Assembly: GCF_002067135.1 (NCBI RefSeq)
Contig: NZ_CP020105.1
Coordinates: forward strand, 2,604,001 to 2,668,000
From: Spirosoma rigui
GTDB taxonomy: Bacteria > Bacteroidota > Bacteroidia > Cytophagales > Spirosomataceae
Reading direction: 5' to 3'
Length of the DNA: 64,000 nucleotides
Part shown: positions 1 to 7,772 of the stretch, piece after piece
Position numbering within the stretch: the stretch's first letter is position 1
How the letters are laid out: every line of letters begins with the position of its first letter
Notes under the pieces: model-generated
Database searches by the model: none
What the model saw: the letters and a program-made list of their open reading frames with translations, nothing else
What the model was told of the DNA's origin: nothing
Made by a program: the position numbers and the translations under genes

Positions 1-492
1 GACCTGCTTGAGCAGTTTGGCGGCCACACGTTTGCCGCTGGTATGACCATGCCCGTCGATAACATCGACGCGTTCCGGAAAAAGTTCGAAGAGGTAGTAT
101 CGCGACGCATCAAGGAGGAGCACCTCACGCCCCTGATCGATATTGACCTGCCTATGGACTTCACGGAGATCGATGCCAAACTCGTTCGGATTCTGAAGCA
201 GATGGGTCCCTTCGGTCCGCAAAATCCCCAGCCGGTTTTCATGACCGACGAGGTGTATCTGGCCAGTGAGCCAATCATCATGAAGGAAAAGCACCTGAAA
301 ATAAATGTGTATCAGGGCGGCCCGTCGCACCGCGGGCATACCCTCACAGCGGTGGGGTTTGGCTTTGCACACATGGCCAGCCAGCTGCAGCCAGGTAAGC
401 CTTTCGCTATCTGCTACCAGGTCGAACAAAATTTCTACAACGGCAACGTAACGTTGCAGCTTATGCTGAAGGACATAAAGTGCAGCGACTAG
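1..492 (+). CDS. recJ: RecJ single-strand DNA exonuclease, C-terminal part (5' end outside window)
   Basis: The frame is open from base 1, so only the last 163 residues are present. The segment begins with LEQFGGHTFAAGMTM, the glycine/histidine signature of the DHHA1 domain of RecJ, followed by the C-terminal OB-like part with PFGPQNPQPVF, a stretch typical of RecJ. RecJ is a cytoplasmic 5'-3' single-strand exonuclease acting in RecF-pathway repair and mismatch repair. An ATG at 43 exists but is internal to the conserved motif, so it is not the start. The gene ends with TAG and is followed by 145 bases with no recognisable gene before lptB. Confidence 0.9.
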   Translation, partial: DLLEQFGGHTFAAGMTMPVDNIDAFRKKFEEVVSRRIKEEHLTPLIDIDLPMDFTEIDAKLVRILKQMGPFGPQNPQPVFMTDEVYLASEPIIMKEKHLKINVYQGGPSHRGHTLTAVGFGFAHMASQLQPGKPFAICYQVEQNFYNGNVTLQLMLKDIKCSD

Positions 493-637
493 CGCCTGCC
501 TCTGATACGTATCCAACCGGCGAACGCAACCTGACTTCTTAAAAAATGTTATGGATGAACTGAGCAGGAGTTTATGCGTTCTTTCTATGGAACCCTGCCA
601 GTTGGCGAAGCGGTAGTTAGTTGGTAAATAACCATTC

Positions 638-1369
638 ATGATTCTCAGAACCGAAAATTTAATTAAGAAATACGGGTCACGGTTGGTCAACAACAATGTA
701 TCGTATCAGGTAGCGCAGGGCGAAATCGTGGGCTTGCTTGGCCCCAACGGAGCCGGAAAAACAACCTCGTTCTACATGGCCGTTGGCCTGGTGAAGCCCA
801 ACAGCGGTAAGGTATACATCGATGATACGGATGTGACCGACTTGCCCATGTACAAACGGGCGCGGCTCGGTCTGGGCTACCTGGCGCAGGAAGCATCCGT
901 TTTTCGGGATCTGTCGGTCGAAGAAAACGTGCTGGCAGTGCTGGAAATGAGCGATGTGCCTAAAAACCAGCAGAAGGAAAAAGTTGAGCAACTACTGGAA
1001 GAGTTCAGCCTCACACACGTCCGAAAGAGTAAGGGGAAAGTGCTGTCCGGTGGTGAACGCCGTCGTACCGAAATTGCCCGTGCCCTGGCCGTCGATCCCA
1101 AATTTATTCTGCTCGATGAGCCCTTCGCCGGTGTCGACCCTATTGCGGTGGAAGATATCCAGAGTATTGTGGCCAAACTCAAGCACCGCAACATTGGTAT
1201 CTTGATTACCGACCACAACGTAAACGAAACCCTGTCCATCACCGATCGGGCTTACCTGTTGTTCGAAGGGAAAATTCTCAAGCAGGGAACCGCCGAAGAG
1301 CTTGCCAGTGATGAGCAGGTTCGGCGTTTGTACCTGGGGCAACACTTCGAATTGAAACGTAAGGTATAA
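638..1369 (+). CDS. lptB: LPS export ABC transporter ATP-binding protein LptB
   Basis: This 243-residue ABC ATPase has Walker [10 protein letters not shown] (about residue 35), Q-loop in [10 protein letters not shown], signature [15 protein letters not shown] (about 137) and Walker [14 protein letters not shown]. The GERRR signature and the FAGVDP box are hallmarks of LptB, the cytoplasmic ATPase that powers LptFG extraction of lipopolysaccharide from the inner membrane. Length is normal for the family. The partner genes lptF/G/C/A are not in the window. The ATG at 638 has no clear Shine-Dalgarno sequence, as usual in Bacteroidota. A terminator follows at 1404. Confidence 0.93.
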   Translation: MILRTENLIKKYGSRLVNNNVSYQVAQGEIVGLLGPNGAGKTTSFYMAVGLVKPNSGKVYIDDTDVTDLPMYKRARLGLGYLAQEASVFRDLSVEENVLAVLEMSDVPKNQQKEKVEQLLEEFSLTHVRKSKGKVLSGGERRRTEIARALAVDPKFILLDEPFAGVDPIAVEDIQSIVAKLKHRNIGILITDHNVNETLSITDRAYLLFEGKILKQGTAEELASDEQVRRLYLGQHFELKRKV

Positions 1370-1403
1370 CTACGCTTCGGGCAATTCCCGTTACAGAAAG
1401 CAG

Positions 1404-1432
1404 ACCCGGACCAGTACGATCCGGGTTTTTTT
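1404..1432. terminator. Intrinsic terminator between convergent lptB and recO
   Basis: A 7-bp stem ACCCGGA/TCCGGGT with a nine-base loop is followed by seven T on the + strand. It lies 34 bases after the lptB stop and just before the recO stop on the opposite strand, so it suits lptB best. Confidence 0.8.
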
Positions 1433-1439
1433 AGTGGCC

Positions 1440-2132
1440 TTATCCCAGCACTTCCCGCAACACCGGCAGCGATTTCACTTCGCCAATGGAATCGATGTGT
1501 ATCTGGTAATAGGCGACCAGCGCGTCCAGTAAATCGTTGCGTGACGCGCGGGCCAGTTTGATCGGTGTGCCGAAGGGATAACGCAGCATGATATTCAGGG
1601 CCGTTTCGGTTTCTGCATCGGGGAGGAACGGGTAGGAGTTTTCTCGCAGCTGGCTTTCAAACTCGCGGTCGCTTTCGGGGCCGAAGCCCAGAAAGAAAGA
1701 AAGCTTGAGCAGAAAAGCGAGGTGAAAGTTTTCAAAATCGGTTTGGGCCTCCTCCAGAAATATCACCGACTCGGCCAGAAACCGGAACAGGGTCGGGCTG
1801 CTCGCTTCTTCTTTCAGGACTTTGTTGAGTATCTCCGTTACGAACATGGCAATGGTCGATTTGGCCACATCGAAAGGCAGGCTCTGGAACGGATAACTCG
1901 TTTTCACTTCCGAGAGTCGGTGCAGGTCGCGGTCGTTTTTGTAATAAACGACCATCTCGAGCAGCGTCAGCGGCTGAAACAGGGCAATGCGATTGTTCTT
2001 GCTCCGCGCCGTCCGGACGCTGTTCACAATATAACTTTGCAGGCCATACTCCTCAGTATAAACGCGGGCAATGATGGAGGTTTCCCGATAGCGGATGTAG
2101 CTCAGTGCAATGCCTCTGGTTTTCTGCAGCAT
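1440..2132 (-). CDS. recO: DNA repair protein RecO
   Basis: The 230-residue protein begins MLQKTRGIALSYIRYRETS, the conserved RecO opening (OB fold), and continues with YSIV-like strand and NKVLKEE/FRFLAESV helices typical of the RecO C-terminal domain. RecO anneals complementary single strands and, with RecR, loads RecA at gaps. The usual zinc-binding cysteines of many RecO proteins are not visible, which is common in Bacteroidota. I place the start at the ATG ending at 2132; a TTG one codon upstream is also in frame. It is divergent from the FAH-family gene across 195 bases with no obvious promoter match. Confidence 0.88.
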   Translation of the reverse strand: MLQKTRGIALSYIRYRETSIIARVYTEEYGLQSYIVNSVRTARSKNNRIALFQPLTLLEMVVYYKNDRDLHRLSEVKTSYPFQSLPFDVAKSTIAMFVTEILNKVLKEEASSPTLFRFLAESVIFLEEAQTDFENFHLAFLLKLSFFLGFGPESDREFESQLRENSYPFLPDAETETALNIMLRYPFGTPIKLARASRNDLLDALVAYYQIHIDSIGEVKSLPVLREVLG

Positions 2133-2327
2133 CAATAGATCTGGTTTATACTATAACAACAAACACTGGTCACTACGCTCCCTGAGGTCCTGATTAATTG
2201 CCTTTCTTTTGGCTCCCGGTTTTGTGTTAACAGGCCAAAAATGGTTGATCGGGGCGTAGTTCTGCGGCTGGTCGGTCAATGTTAACGAAAACAGCCGTAT
2301 CATTGAAAAACTTTTCCGAACCCTAAA

Positions 2328-3164
2328 ATGAAACTTTACAAAACCCGCTCTGGCCTCGTTGTCGAACAGAATAATTTATTCTACCTCGCTTTGTCCGACG
2401 ATTGGGACGCGCTCGTGAACCGGGACGATCTCTACCGTTTTTTGCAGGCCCGGTTGGCCGACGCTCAACCATCGGACGAATACCGTATCTGGACCGAAAC
2501 CCAGGCCCTGGCGCCCATTGGACGTCAGGAAGTGTGGGCGTCGGGGGTGACGTACCTGCGCAGCCGAAACGCCCGGATGGAGGAGTCCAAAAAATCGGGT
2601 GGTGATAATTTCTACGACCGTGTCTATGACGCTGAACGGCCTGAACTGTTCTTTAAGTCGACGCCCGAGCGCGTAGTAGGGCCGGGTGACGCTGTTCGTA
2701 TCCGGCAGGACTCCAGCTGGAATGTACCTGAACCGGAGCTGACTTTATTCATCACCTCGTCAGGAACGATTGTTGGCTACACCTGCGGTAACGACATGAG
2801 TTCGCGGAGTATTGAAGGGGAAAACCCCCTGTACCTGCCCCAGGCTAAGACCTACGATGGTAGCGCAGCACTCGGCCCCTGCCTGTACGTACCCGAACTT
2901 CCCATCTCGCCCGAAACGCAAATCCGACTCGACATCATCCGCGACGACCAGGCTGCCTTTTCGGGTACCATCGCCATTGATCAGATGAAACGCCAGCATA
3001 CTGAACTGGTATCTTACCTGTTCCGCGAGTGTTCATTCGCTGCGGGCTGCTACCTCATGACCGGCACGGGCATCGTGCCTCCTGACAATTTCACCCTCCG
3101 CGATGGTGATGTGGTACGGATCACGATCGACGGTATTGGAACGCTCGAAAACATAGTCAGGTAA
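2328..3164 (+). CDS. FAH-family enzyme, probable 2-keto-3-deoxy-aldonate dehydratase or acylpyruvase type
   Basis: The 278-residue protein shows the fumarylacetoacetate hydrolase fold: the metal-binding EPELTL (residues about 136-141), GNDMSSR with the third acidic ligand (about 155), and the later GTGIVPP loop. The segment [20 protein letters not shown] resembles family members that dehydrate 2-keto-3-deoxy sugar acids such as arabinonate or xylonate, so a role in sugar-acid breakdown is my inference; the substrate is not proved by sequence. It is cytoplasmic with no signal peptide. No pathway partners are adjacent. Its stop overlaps the stop region of convergent purK by eight bases. Confidence 0.8.
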   Translation: MKLYKTRSGLVVEQNNLFYLALSDDWDALVNRDDLYRFLQARLADAQPSDEYRIWTETQALAPIGRQEVWASGVTYLRSRNARMEESKKSGGDNFYDRVYDAERPELFFKSTPERVVGPGDAVRIRQDSSWNVPEPELTLFITSSGTIVGYTCGNDMSSRSIEGENPLYLPQAKTYDGSAALGPCLYVPELPISPETQIRLDIIRDDQAAFSGTIAIDQMKRQHTELVSYLFRECSFAAGCYLMTGTGIVPPDNFTLRDGDVVRITIDGIGTLENIVR

Positions 3165-4293
3165 TTACCCGGATACCGGCTTTCACCTGTTCTACCTTTT
3201 CGCGTAGCGCATCCAGCGAGTTGGCCATGACCGTTACGTGACCCATTTTACGGAAAGGCTTGGTAAGGGCCTTTCCGTAAAAGAACGGGAAAACACCCGG
3301 CATGGCCAGCAATGTTTCGAGTCCTTCATAAACGGCAGGTCCGGTATGGCCATCTTCGCCCAGCAGGTTAACCATCGCGGCTGGCTGGTGGGCGGCTGTG
3401 TTGCCCAGCGGGTAGTTTAGGATGGCCCGCCAGTGCTGCTCAAACTGAGAGGTAAAATTAGCCCGCATGGTGTGGTGGCCGCTGTTGTGCGGCCTTGGGG
3501 CTACTTCGTTCAGAAGGATGTTGCCCTGCTTGTCCAGAAATAACTCCACCGCTAGCAATCCAACAATACCCAGCGCATCGGCCGTTTGGCGCGCAATGGC
3601 CTGTGCCTGTTGGTCGAGCTTCTCCGGTAACTGGGCGGGGGCAAACAGATAATCGACCAGGTTCAATTCGGGGTGGAAAACCATCTCGACCGTGGGGAAG
3701 GTTTGTACCTCTCCCTGCTCGTTACGGGCCACGATAACGGCCAGCTCTTTCACGAAATCAACCGCTTTTTCCAATACACCCGGCGCATCAAACGCCTTGT
3801 CGGCATCGGCAGGCGTAGCGATACGCTGAACGCCCCGGCCATCGTAACCGTCGCGGCCGAGCTTGTGAAAGGCGGGGAAGAAGTCGGGCTGTTCGCGGGC
3901 AATCCGGGCTACATCAGCGCGGTTGTCGGTCAGGATAAAGTCGGCAGTGGGCAGGGTATGCTCGCGGTAAAACTGCTTCTGCAGTCGTTTGTCCTGGATG
4001 ATCCGAATGACCGACGGCTGCGGAAAAACGCGCTTACCGGCGCGTTCGAGGGCTTCAAGGGCCTCGACATTGACCCGCTCAATTTCGATAGTCACGACGT
4101 CTACTCCTTGCCCAAACTGATAGACCGTGTCATAATCGGTCAGGGCGCCCTGTGTAAACTGCGTGCAGAGCGTACGGCAGGGGGCGTCTGCATCAGGGTC
4201 GAGAATATGAACGCGCAGATTCCAGTCGATGGCTGCCTGCAAAAGCATCAGGCCAAGCTGTCCTCCGCCGAGGATGCCAATTGTGGGTGTCAA
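3157..4293 (-). CDS. purK: 5-(carboxyamino)imidazole ribonucleotide synthase PurK
   Basis: The 378-residue ATP-grasp enzyme starts [16 protein letters not shown], the PurK N-terminal nucleotide-binding loop. It continues with [11 protein letters not shown] (ATP-grasp glycine loop), [20 protein letters not shown] and SGHHT, all PurK signatures. It carboxylates aminoimidazole ribonucleotide using ATP and bicarbonate in purine synthesis; its partner PurE is not in the window. The only possible start before the conserved GILGGG loop is a TTG at 4293, because the next in-frame codon signal upstream is a stop (TAA) 13 codons earlier and no ATG or GTG occurs. The right arm of a hairpin in the gap to the DUF2807 gene ends three bases before this TTG. 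Confidence 0.92.
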   Translation of the reverse strand: MTPTIGILGGGQLGLMLLQAAIDWNLRVHILDPDADAPCRTLCTQFTQGALTDYDTVYQFGQGVDVVTIEIERVNVEALEALERAGKRVFPQPSVIRIIQDKRLQKQFYREHTLPTADFILTDNRADVARIAREQPDFFPAFHKLGRDGYDGRGVQRIATPADADKAFDAPGVLEKAVDFVKELAVIVARNEQGEVQTFPTVEMVFHPELNLVDYLFAPAQLPEKLDQQAQAIARQTADALGIVGLLAVELFLDKQGNILLNEVAPRPHNSGHHTMRANFTSQFEQHWRAILNYPLGNTAAHQPAAMVNLLGEDGHTGPAVYEGLETLLAMPGVFPFFYGKALTKPFRKMGHVTVMANSLDALREKVEQVKAGIRVIT

Positions 4294-4295
4294 CA

Positions 4296-4367
4296 GAACA
4301 AAGAAAGTAAGAGTGAACGAGCTACAAAATTATCCAATCGCCCCTTCACTCTTCCACTCTTTTGTTC
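4296..4367. repeat. Intergenic inverted repeat built from GAGTGA/TCACTC units
   Basis: The arms AGAACAAA...AAGAGTGAA and TTCACTCTT...TTTGTTCT pair in two blocks of 8 and 9 bp separated by an internal loop. The element fills the 78-base gap between the DUF2807 gene and purK, both on the minus strand. It is similar in composition and layout to the elements at 9293-9365 and 45370-45430. It may act as a terminator for DUF2807 or protect mRNA ends. Confidence 0.5.
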
Positions 4368-4371
4368 TTTT

Positions 4372-5070
4372 TTAGTTTTTGTGCGTAATATCCGATCCGC
4401 CCGATTCGCTTTTGGAAAGAACTTTAGCCGAGCCGTAGTAGTAAATATCGGACCCGCCCGATGCCTTCAGGCTCAGTTCGCGGGTTGCATACACGTACAC
4501 ATCGGACCCACCCGATGAATTGGCATTGCATACGTCTACGGTAAGTTTACGGGCGTCGAGATCCGAACCGCCCGAACCGTCGGCGTTGAGTGAGCGGGCA
4601 GTGCCTTCCAGCACTACATCTGACCCACCCGCGGCCGATACGTTTATTTCATCGGCTTTAACCGCTAACTTCACATCGGAACCGCCCGATCCGGAAATGT
4701 TCAGGTCTTTGAACGACAGCGTACCCTGCCCGAACACGTCCGATCCACCCGATGCCTGCAGGTCGGTTAGTTGCCGGAACGTCAGGTAGGCTTTCACGTA
4801 GGTGTTACGGCCCCAATTCATCCCCATCCGTTTACGTTCGATGTATAGTTTCAGCACGCCGTTGCGCACTTCGCTCCTGACATCTTCTTCGTTGACGCCT
4901 TTAACGTCGAAGGTGAGTTTTTCGGAGTTTCCCTGGCTCAGGTATACGTCAATGCCGCTACTAACCGATAAGCCCGAAAAGCTCGAAATAGCGCGGTCTT
5001 TTTTCCAGGTATCGTCGGATGGCATTAGCCCGGCAAGTACCAGCAGTGTTGTAACGAGAATGGCTTTCAT
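4372..5070 (-). CDS. DUF2807 (GIN/adhesin-head beta-helix) envelope protein
   Basis: The 232-residue protein has an N-terminal signal peptide (residues about 1-17, hydrophobic VTTLLVLAGL) and then the DUF2807 pattern FSGLSVSSGIDVYLSQGNS. The C-terminal two thirds are a ladder of short rungs, each carrying GGSD (seven to eight copies spaced about 17-20 residues), the expected layout for a right-handed beta-helix. Members are common in Bacteroidota envelopes; the molecular function is unknown. A well-formed Bacteroidota promoter precedes it (5105-5137). The regular rungs make the DNA look repetitive. Confidence 0.8.
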   Translation of the reverse strand: MKAILVTTLLVLAGLMPSDDTWKKDRAISSFSGLSVSSGIDVYLSQGNSEKLTFDVKGVNEEDVRSEVRNGVLKLYIERKRMGMNWGRNTYVKAYLTFRQLTDLQASGGSDVFGQGTLSFKDLNISGSGGSDVKLAVKADEINVSAAGGSDVVLEGTARSLNADGSGGSDLDARKLTVDVCNANSSGGSDVYVYATRELSLKASGGSDIYYYGSAKVLSKSESGGSDITHKN

Positions 5071-5104
5071 GATCAGAGAATGCTTATTATAGGGTAAAGA
5101 TGTT

Positions 5105-5137
5105 CAAAAGTAGCCGTAGGTTGCTTGTTGACTCAAA
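5105..5137 (-). promoter_or_regulatory. Bacteroidota-type promoter for the DUF2807 gene
   Basis: Read on the minus strand the site is TTTG, 21 bases, TACTTTTG, matching the -33 TTTG and -7 TAnnTTTG consensus. The expected transcript start near 5098 gives a leader of about 28 bases before the ATG at 5070. Confidence 0.6.
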
Positions 5138-5496
5138 TAAATCCTGAGTTACCCGCTCGGGTACTGCTGATTGCGAACCGTGCCCGTCGCACCTGCGGAT
5201 ACCGTTCTGAACTGGTTACCCCGTCAGCCTGCTTTGTGACTCCGTTTTCGGGTCTTGGTTCTTGCGGGCTTTTAGGTATTGGGTAAAGCAATCGACAGCA
5301 GGCAGAGCGGATAAACCCAAGTCAGTTTGCTGGATGACCTGTTTGCTGCGATACCGACAGATCGACCTGCTTCCCAGTCCACTCATCACATTAAGCACGA
5401 TGTTTTTGCCCAAGAAACTCACTTTTGTGCCTCAGGTAACGAGGAAAACCATCTTCGACAGCCATTCGGCGTACTAAACATCAGCTACTTGACAAC
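5138..5496. other. Gene-poor stretch
   Basis: Apart from the promoter at 5105-5137 I see no supported gene, RNA or repeat here. Short open frames on both strands lack recognisable protein features. Confidence 0.5.
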
Positions 5497-5970
5497 ATGA
5501 ACCCTCAGAAGGATGCTACCGGTACAAGACTTAAATCACTCCTCGCAGCCTGGATCACGATGATCTTTGGTACAAGCGCCCTGCTTTACCTGGCAAGCCC
5601 GATCAACTTTAGAACGTATAGTGAAAATCAACTGCTAAACTTCTTTTATTCAACCTGGGAGATTGCCGATGAAGTAGGACCTGTTGTAAAACTTTCGATT
5701 ATTGCTCTATTTGCTCTATTGGTGTCGATCGCGGATCGTTTGGTCAGTCATAAGACGTGGATCAGGTACGGGGTAAGTGCAGGATTGGCTGTCCTGACAA
5801 CGGTAGTTGTGCTTGGTTTTCTCCCGGAGAACTACTCCCGTGGTTTTGGTATTGGTTTGACGGGTAGTCGATTCGATCACCAAACGCTACGTGTTTACCT
5901 GATCGGGTCTATTTTGGGTGGCCTGGTTTATACGTACGCTCTACAGCGACATCAGAAGCGGTCAGCCTAA
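5497..5970 (+). CDS. Unknown four-helix membrane protein
   Basis: I do not recognise a family. The 157-residue protein has four hydrophobic segments at about residues 14-33, 64-82, 93-110 and 131-149, a basic N-terminus (TGTRLKS) and a basic C-terminus (RHQKRSA), so it is probably an inner-membrane protein. The loop between helices 1 and 2 carries YSENQLLNFFYSTWE. The ATG at 5497 is the only sensible start. It sits alone, with 426 bases before it and over 200 bases after it without a clear gene, and has no evident operon partner. Confidence 0.6.
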   Translation: MNPQKDATGTRLKSLLAAWITMIFGTSALLYLASPINFRTYSENQLLNFFYSTWEIADEVGPVVKLSIIALFALLVSIADRLVSHKTWIRYGVSAGLAVLTTVVVLGFLPENYSRGFGIGLTGSRFDHQTLRVYLIGSILGGLVYTYALQRHQKRSA

Positions 5971-6201
5971 CTGCCACTACGGTTGCTGTCCGGAAGGTGC
6001 TGAATACGGCCAGCGGTTCGGCGCTTAAGCGGCCATTCATGGTGGTCCAGCTAAATGTCCGATTTTGATTGACAGCTGTCCGGGATCGGACGATATGCGT
6101 TAGCATCTTTTTCATAATCTACTGATTGATAGAGGCTAATTAGGGTTGGCACGACACTTGACACACTACGAATAAAGCTCTTGTTTAACAATAAATTAGG
6201 T

Positions 6202-6882
6202 ATGATTCAGCTCCGCAACGTTGCTAAATATTATCCCGCTGGTTTTGGTCGGGTTTATGTGCTGCGTAACATCGATCTCGACATTGCTCAAGGTGAGTTT
6301 GTGTCCATTATGGGACCGTCAGGGTCGGGCAAGTCTACGTTACTACATATTTTGGGCTTACTCGAAGAACCCTCCGAAGGCGAATACCTGTTCGACGATC
6401 AGCCCGTTCAAAAGCTGTCGGAAAAGCGTCGTACCGAACTGCACCGTACTCAGATCGGCTTTGTGTTTCAGGCTTATCACCTGATCGATGAACTGACGGT
6501 ATACGAAAATATTGAAACGCCCCTGCTCTACAAGGGTGTGGGCGGTTCGGAGCGCAAGAGCCGCGTAGCCGAACTGCTCGACCGCTTCAACATTGTTGCC
6601 AAGAAAGATTTGTTTCCGGCCCAGCTATCGGGCGGACAGCAGCAGCTGGTCGGCATTGCACGGGCGCTGGCGGCTCGCCCCACCGTTATCTACGCCGATG
6701 AGCCAACCGGTAATCTGCACTCCGACCAGGCGCGGGACATCATGGAACTGTTCCGTGAGCTAAATCAGAAGGATGGTGTGACAATTGTTCAGGTGACCCA
6801 TTCAGAGGCCAACGCCGAGTACGGTTCCCGTGTGGTGCGACTGAAAGATGGCTGGCTCGAACCGGCTAAAGCAGTCCTCTGA
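6202..6882 (+). CDS. ABC transporter ATP-binding protein of the LolD/MacB/FtsE type
   Basis: From the ATG at 6202 the protein is 226 residues: MIQLRNVAKYYPAGFG, Walker A GPSGSGKST, signature LSGGQQQLVGIARAL and Walker B VIYADEPTGNLHS. The DEPTGNL box defines the LolD/MacB/FtsE subgroup, whose ATPases work with FtsX-like permeases to expel lipoproteins, peptides or toxic compounds. An in-frame TTG at 6181 would add seven residues, but the ATG fits the family start. No permease gene lies next to it; a TolC-like channel and an adaptor gene follow after one convergent gene. Its 3' end overlaps that convergent gene by 17 bases. Confidence 0.88.
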   Translation: MIQLRNVAKYYPAGFGRVYVLRNIDLDIAQGEFVSIMGPSGSGKSTLLHILGLLEEPSEGEYLFDDQPVQKLSEKRRTELHRTQIGFVFQAYHLIDELTVYENIETPLLYKGVGGSERKSRVAELLDRFNIVAKKDLFPAQLSGGQQQLVGIARALAARPTVIYADEPTGNLHSDQARDIMELFRELNQKDGVTIVQVTHSEANAEYGSRVVRLKDGWLEPAKAVL

Positions 6883-7696
6883 ACAAATCGGTCGCCCGTT
6901 CATGACCGGCGGGGTAGCGGCCAACGCCATCAATAAACCGAACCCACTGAATGCCGTTGACGTTGCCGCAAAAAATCGCTTCAGCCGACGAAAGCACCGG
7001 GTAGGGGTGGAGGCCCACGTCAACGGCCTGCCCAATAGCCTCGGCCCGGCGCAGGATGTGCTGTCGCAGGATGCCGCCAACGCAACCCGATTCAAGCGAC
7101 GGGGTATAGAGAATCCCTTCGCTAAACCAGAACAAGTTGGCCGCCTGGCATTCGGCGAGGTAATTACCGGGGTGAGTACTCAGCAGAATAATGTCATCAA
7201 GGCCCTGTTCCTGTTTGATGAGTCCCGCTAGAACATACGGTAGGGATGCCAGCGTTTTGAACGCCGAGTAAGGTGAATGGCTGAGCCGGATCGACTCGTT
7301 GACGCGAACGTTCAACCGGTCAGTGATGGAAAATGGCTTACCCGGTCGGGCTGTAATCAGGAGGTTGGCGAGGTTGGTATCGGGCGTATACAGTCCACCG
7401 GGTTGCCGCCACACCTGGAGCTTTATTCGGGCGGTCTGGTCACGTAGTCGATTGACCTCTATGAGTTTTATAAGTAGCTCGTACAACGACGCTTCGGTCG
7501 TGTTGTCGGGTAAACGTAAATGCAACGCACGGGCGCCCGCCGTCAGCCGGGCGTAGTGATCGGGCCAGAACCAGATCGTGTTCCGCTCATACCGGATTGT
7601 CTCAAACAGGCCATCCCCGTATTGAAAGGCCCTGTCATTGGCAGAAACCCCAAAATTGGTCTCTGCAAGTACATCCGAATTATAAACCAGAAACAT
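6866..7696 (-). CDS. Class IV aminotransferase (PabC / branched-chain aminotransferase type)
   Basis: The 276-residue PLP enzyme begins with NDRAFQYGDGLFETIR, the fold-type IV opening. It has the catalytic lysine in SAFKTLASLPYVLA (about residue 146), LAECQAANLFW, and the phosphate-binding GCVGGILRQ. These features fit aminodeoxychorismate lyase (PabC, 4-aminobenzoate synthesis) or a D-/branched-chain amino-acid aminotransferase; length and the YGDGLFET box favour PabC-like. folA, another folate gene, lies 8 kb away, which is suggestive only. The ATG codon overlaps bases used by an upstream in-frame start of the divergent TolC gene. Confidence 0.82.
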   Translation of the reverse strand: MFLVYNSDVLAETNFGVSANDRAFQYGDGLFETIRYERNTIWFWPDHYARLTAGARALHLRLPDNTTEASLYELLIKLIEVNRLRDQTARIKLQVWRQPGGLYTPDTNLANLLITARPGKPFSITDRLNVRVNESIRLSHSPYSAFKTLASLPYVLAGLIKQEQGLDDIILLSTHPGNYLAECQAANLFWFSEGILYTPSLESGCVGGILRQHILRRAEAIGQAVDVGLHPYPVLSSAEAIFCGNVNGIQWVRFIDGVGRYPAGHERATDLFRGLL

Positions 7697-7741
7697 GCTT
7701 AGTTTGTGCCGTTTATCCCAAAACGGTAGCCGGGCCGAAGG

Positions 7742-7749
7742 TAAGTTTG
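7742..7749 (+). promoter_or_regulatory. Possible -7 element of the tolC-like gene
   Basis: TAAGTTTG fits TAnnTTTG exactly and lies 23 bases before the preferred start at 7773. I find no TTG at the expected -33 distance, so support is partial. Confidence 0.35.
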
Positions 7750-7772
7750 TAACATTGAACCATCAAATAAAA

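Noticed and set aside
5909-6115. Minus-strand open frame starting MKKML after the membrane protein gene
   Set aside because: It overlaps the end of the membrane protein gene, lacks any motif and has no promoter match; it could be a gene remnant but I cannot support it.
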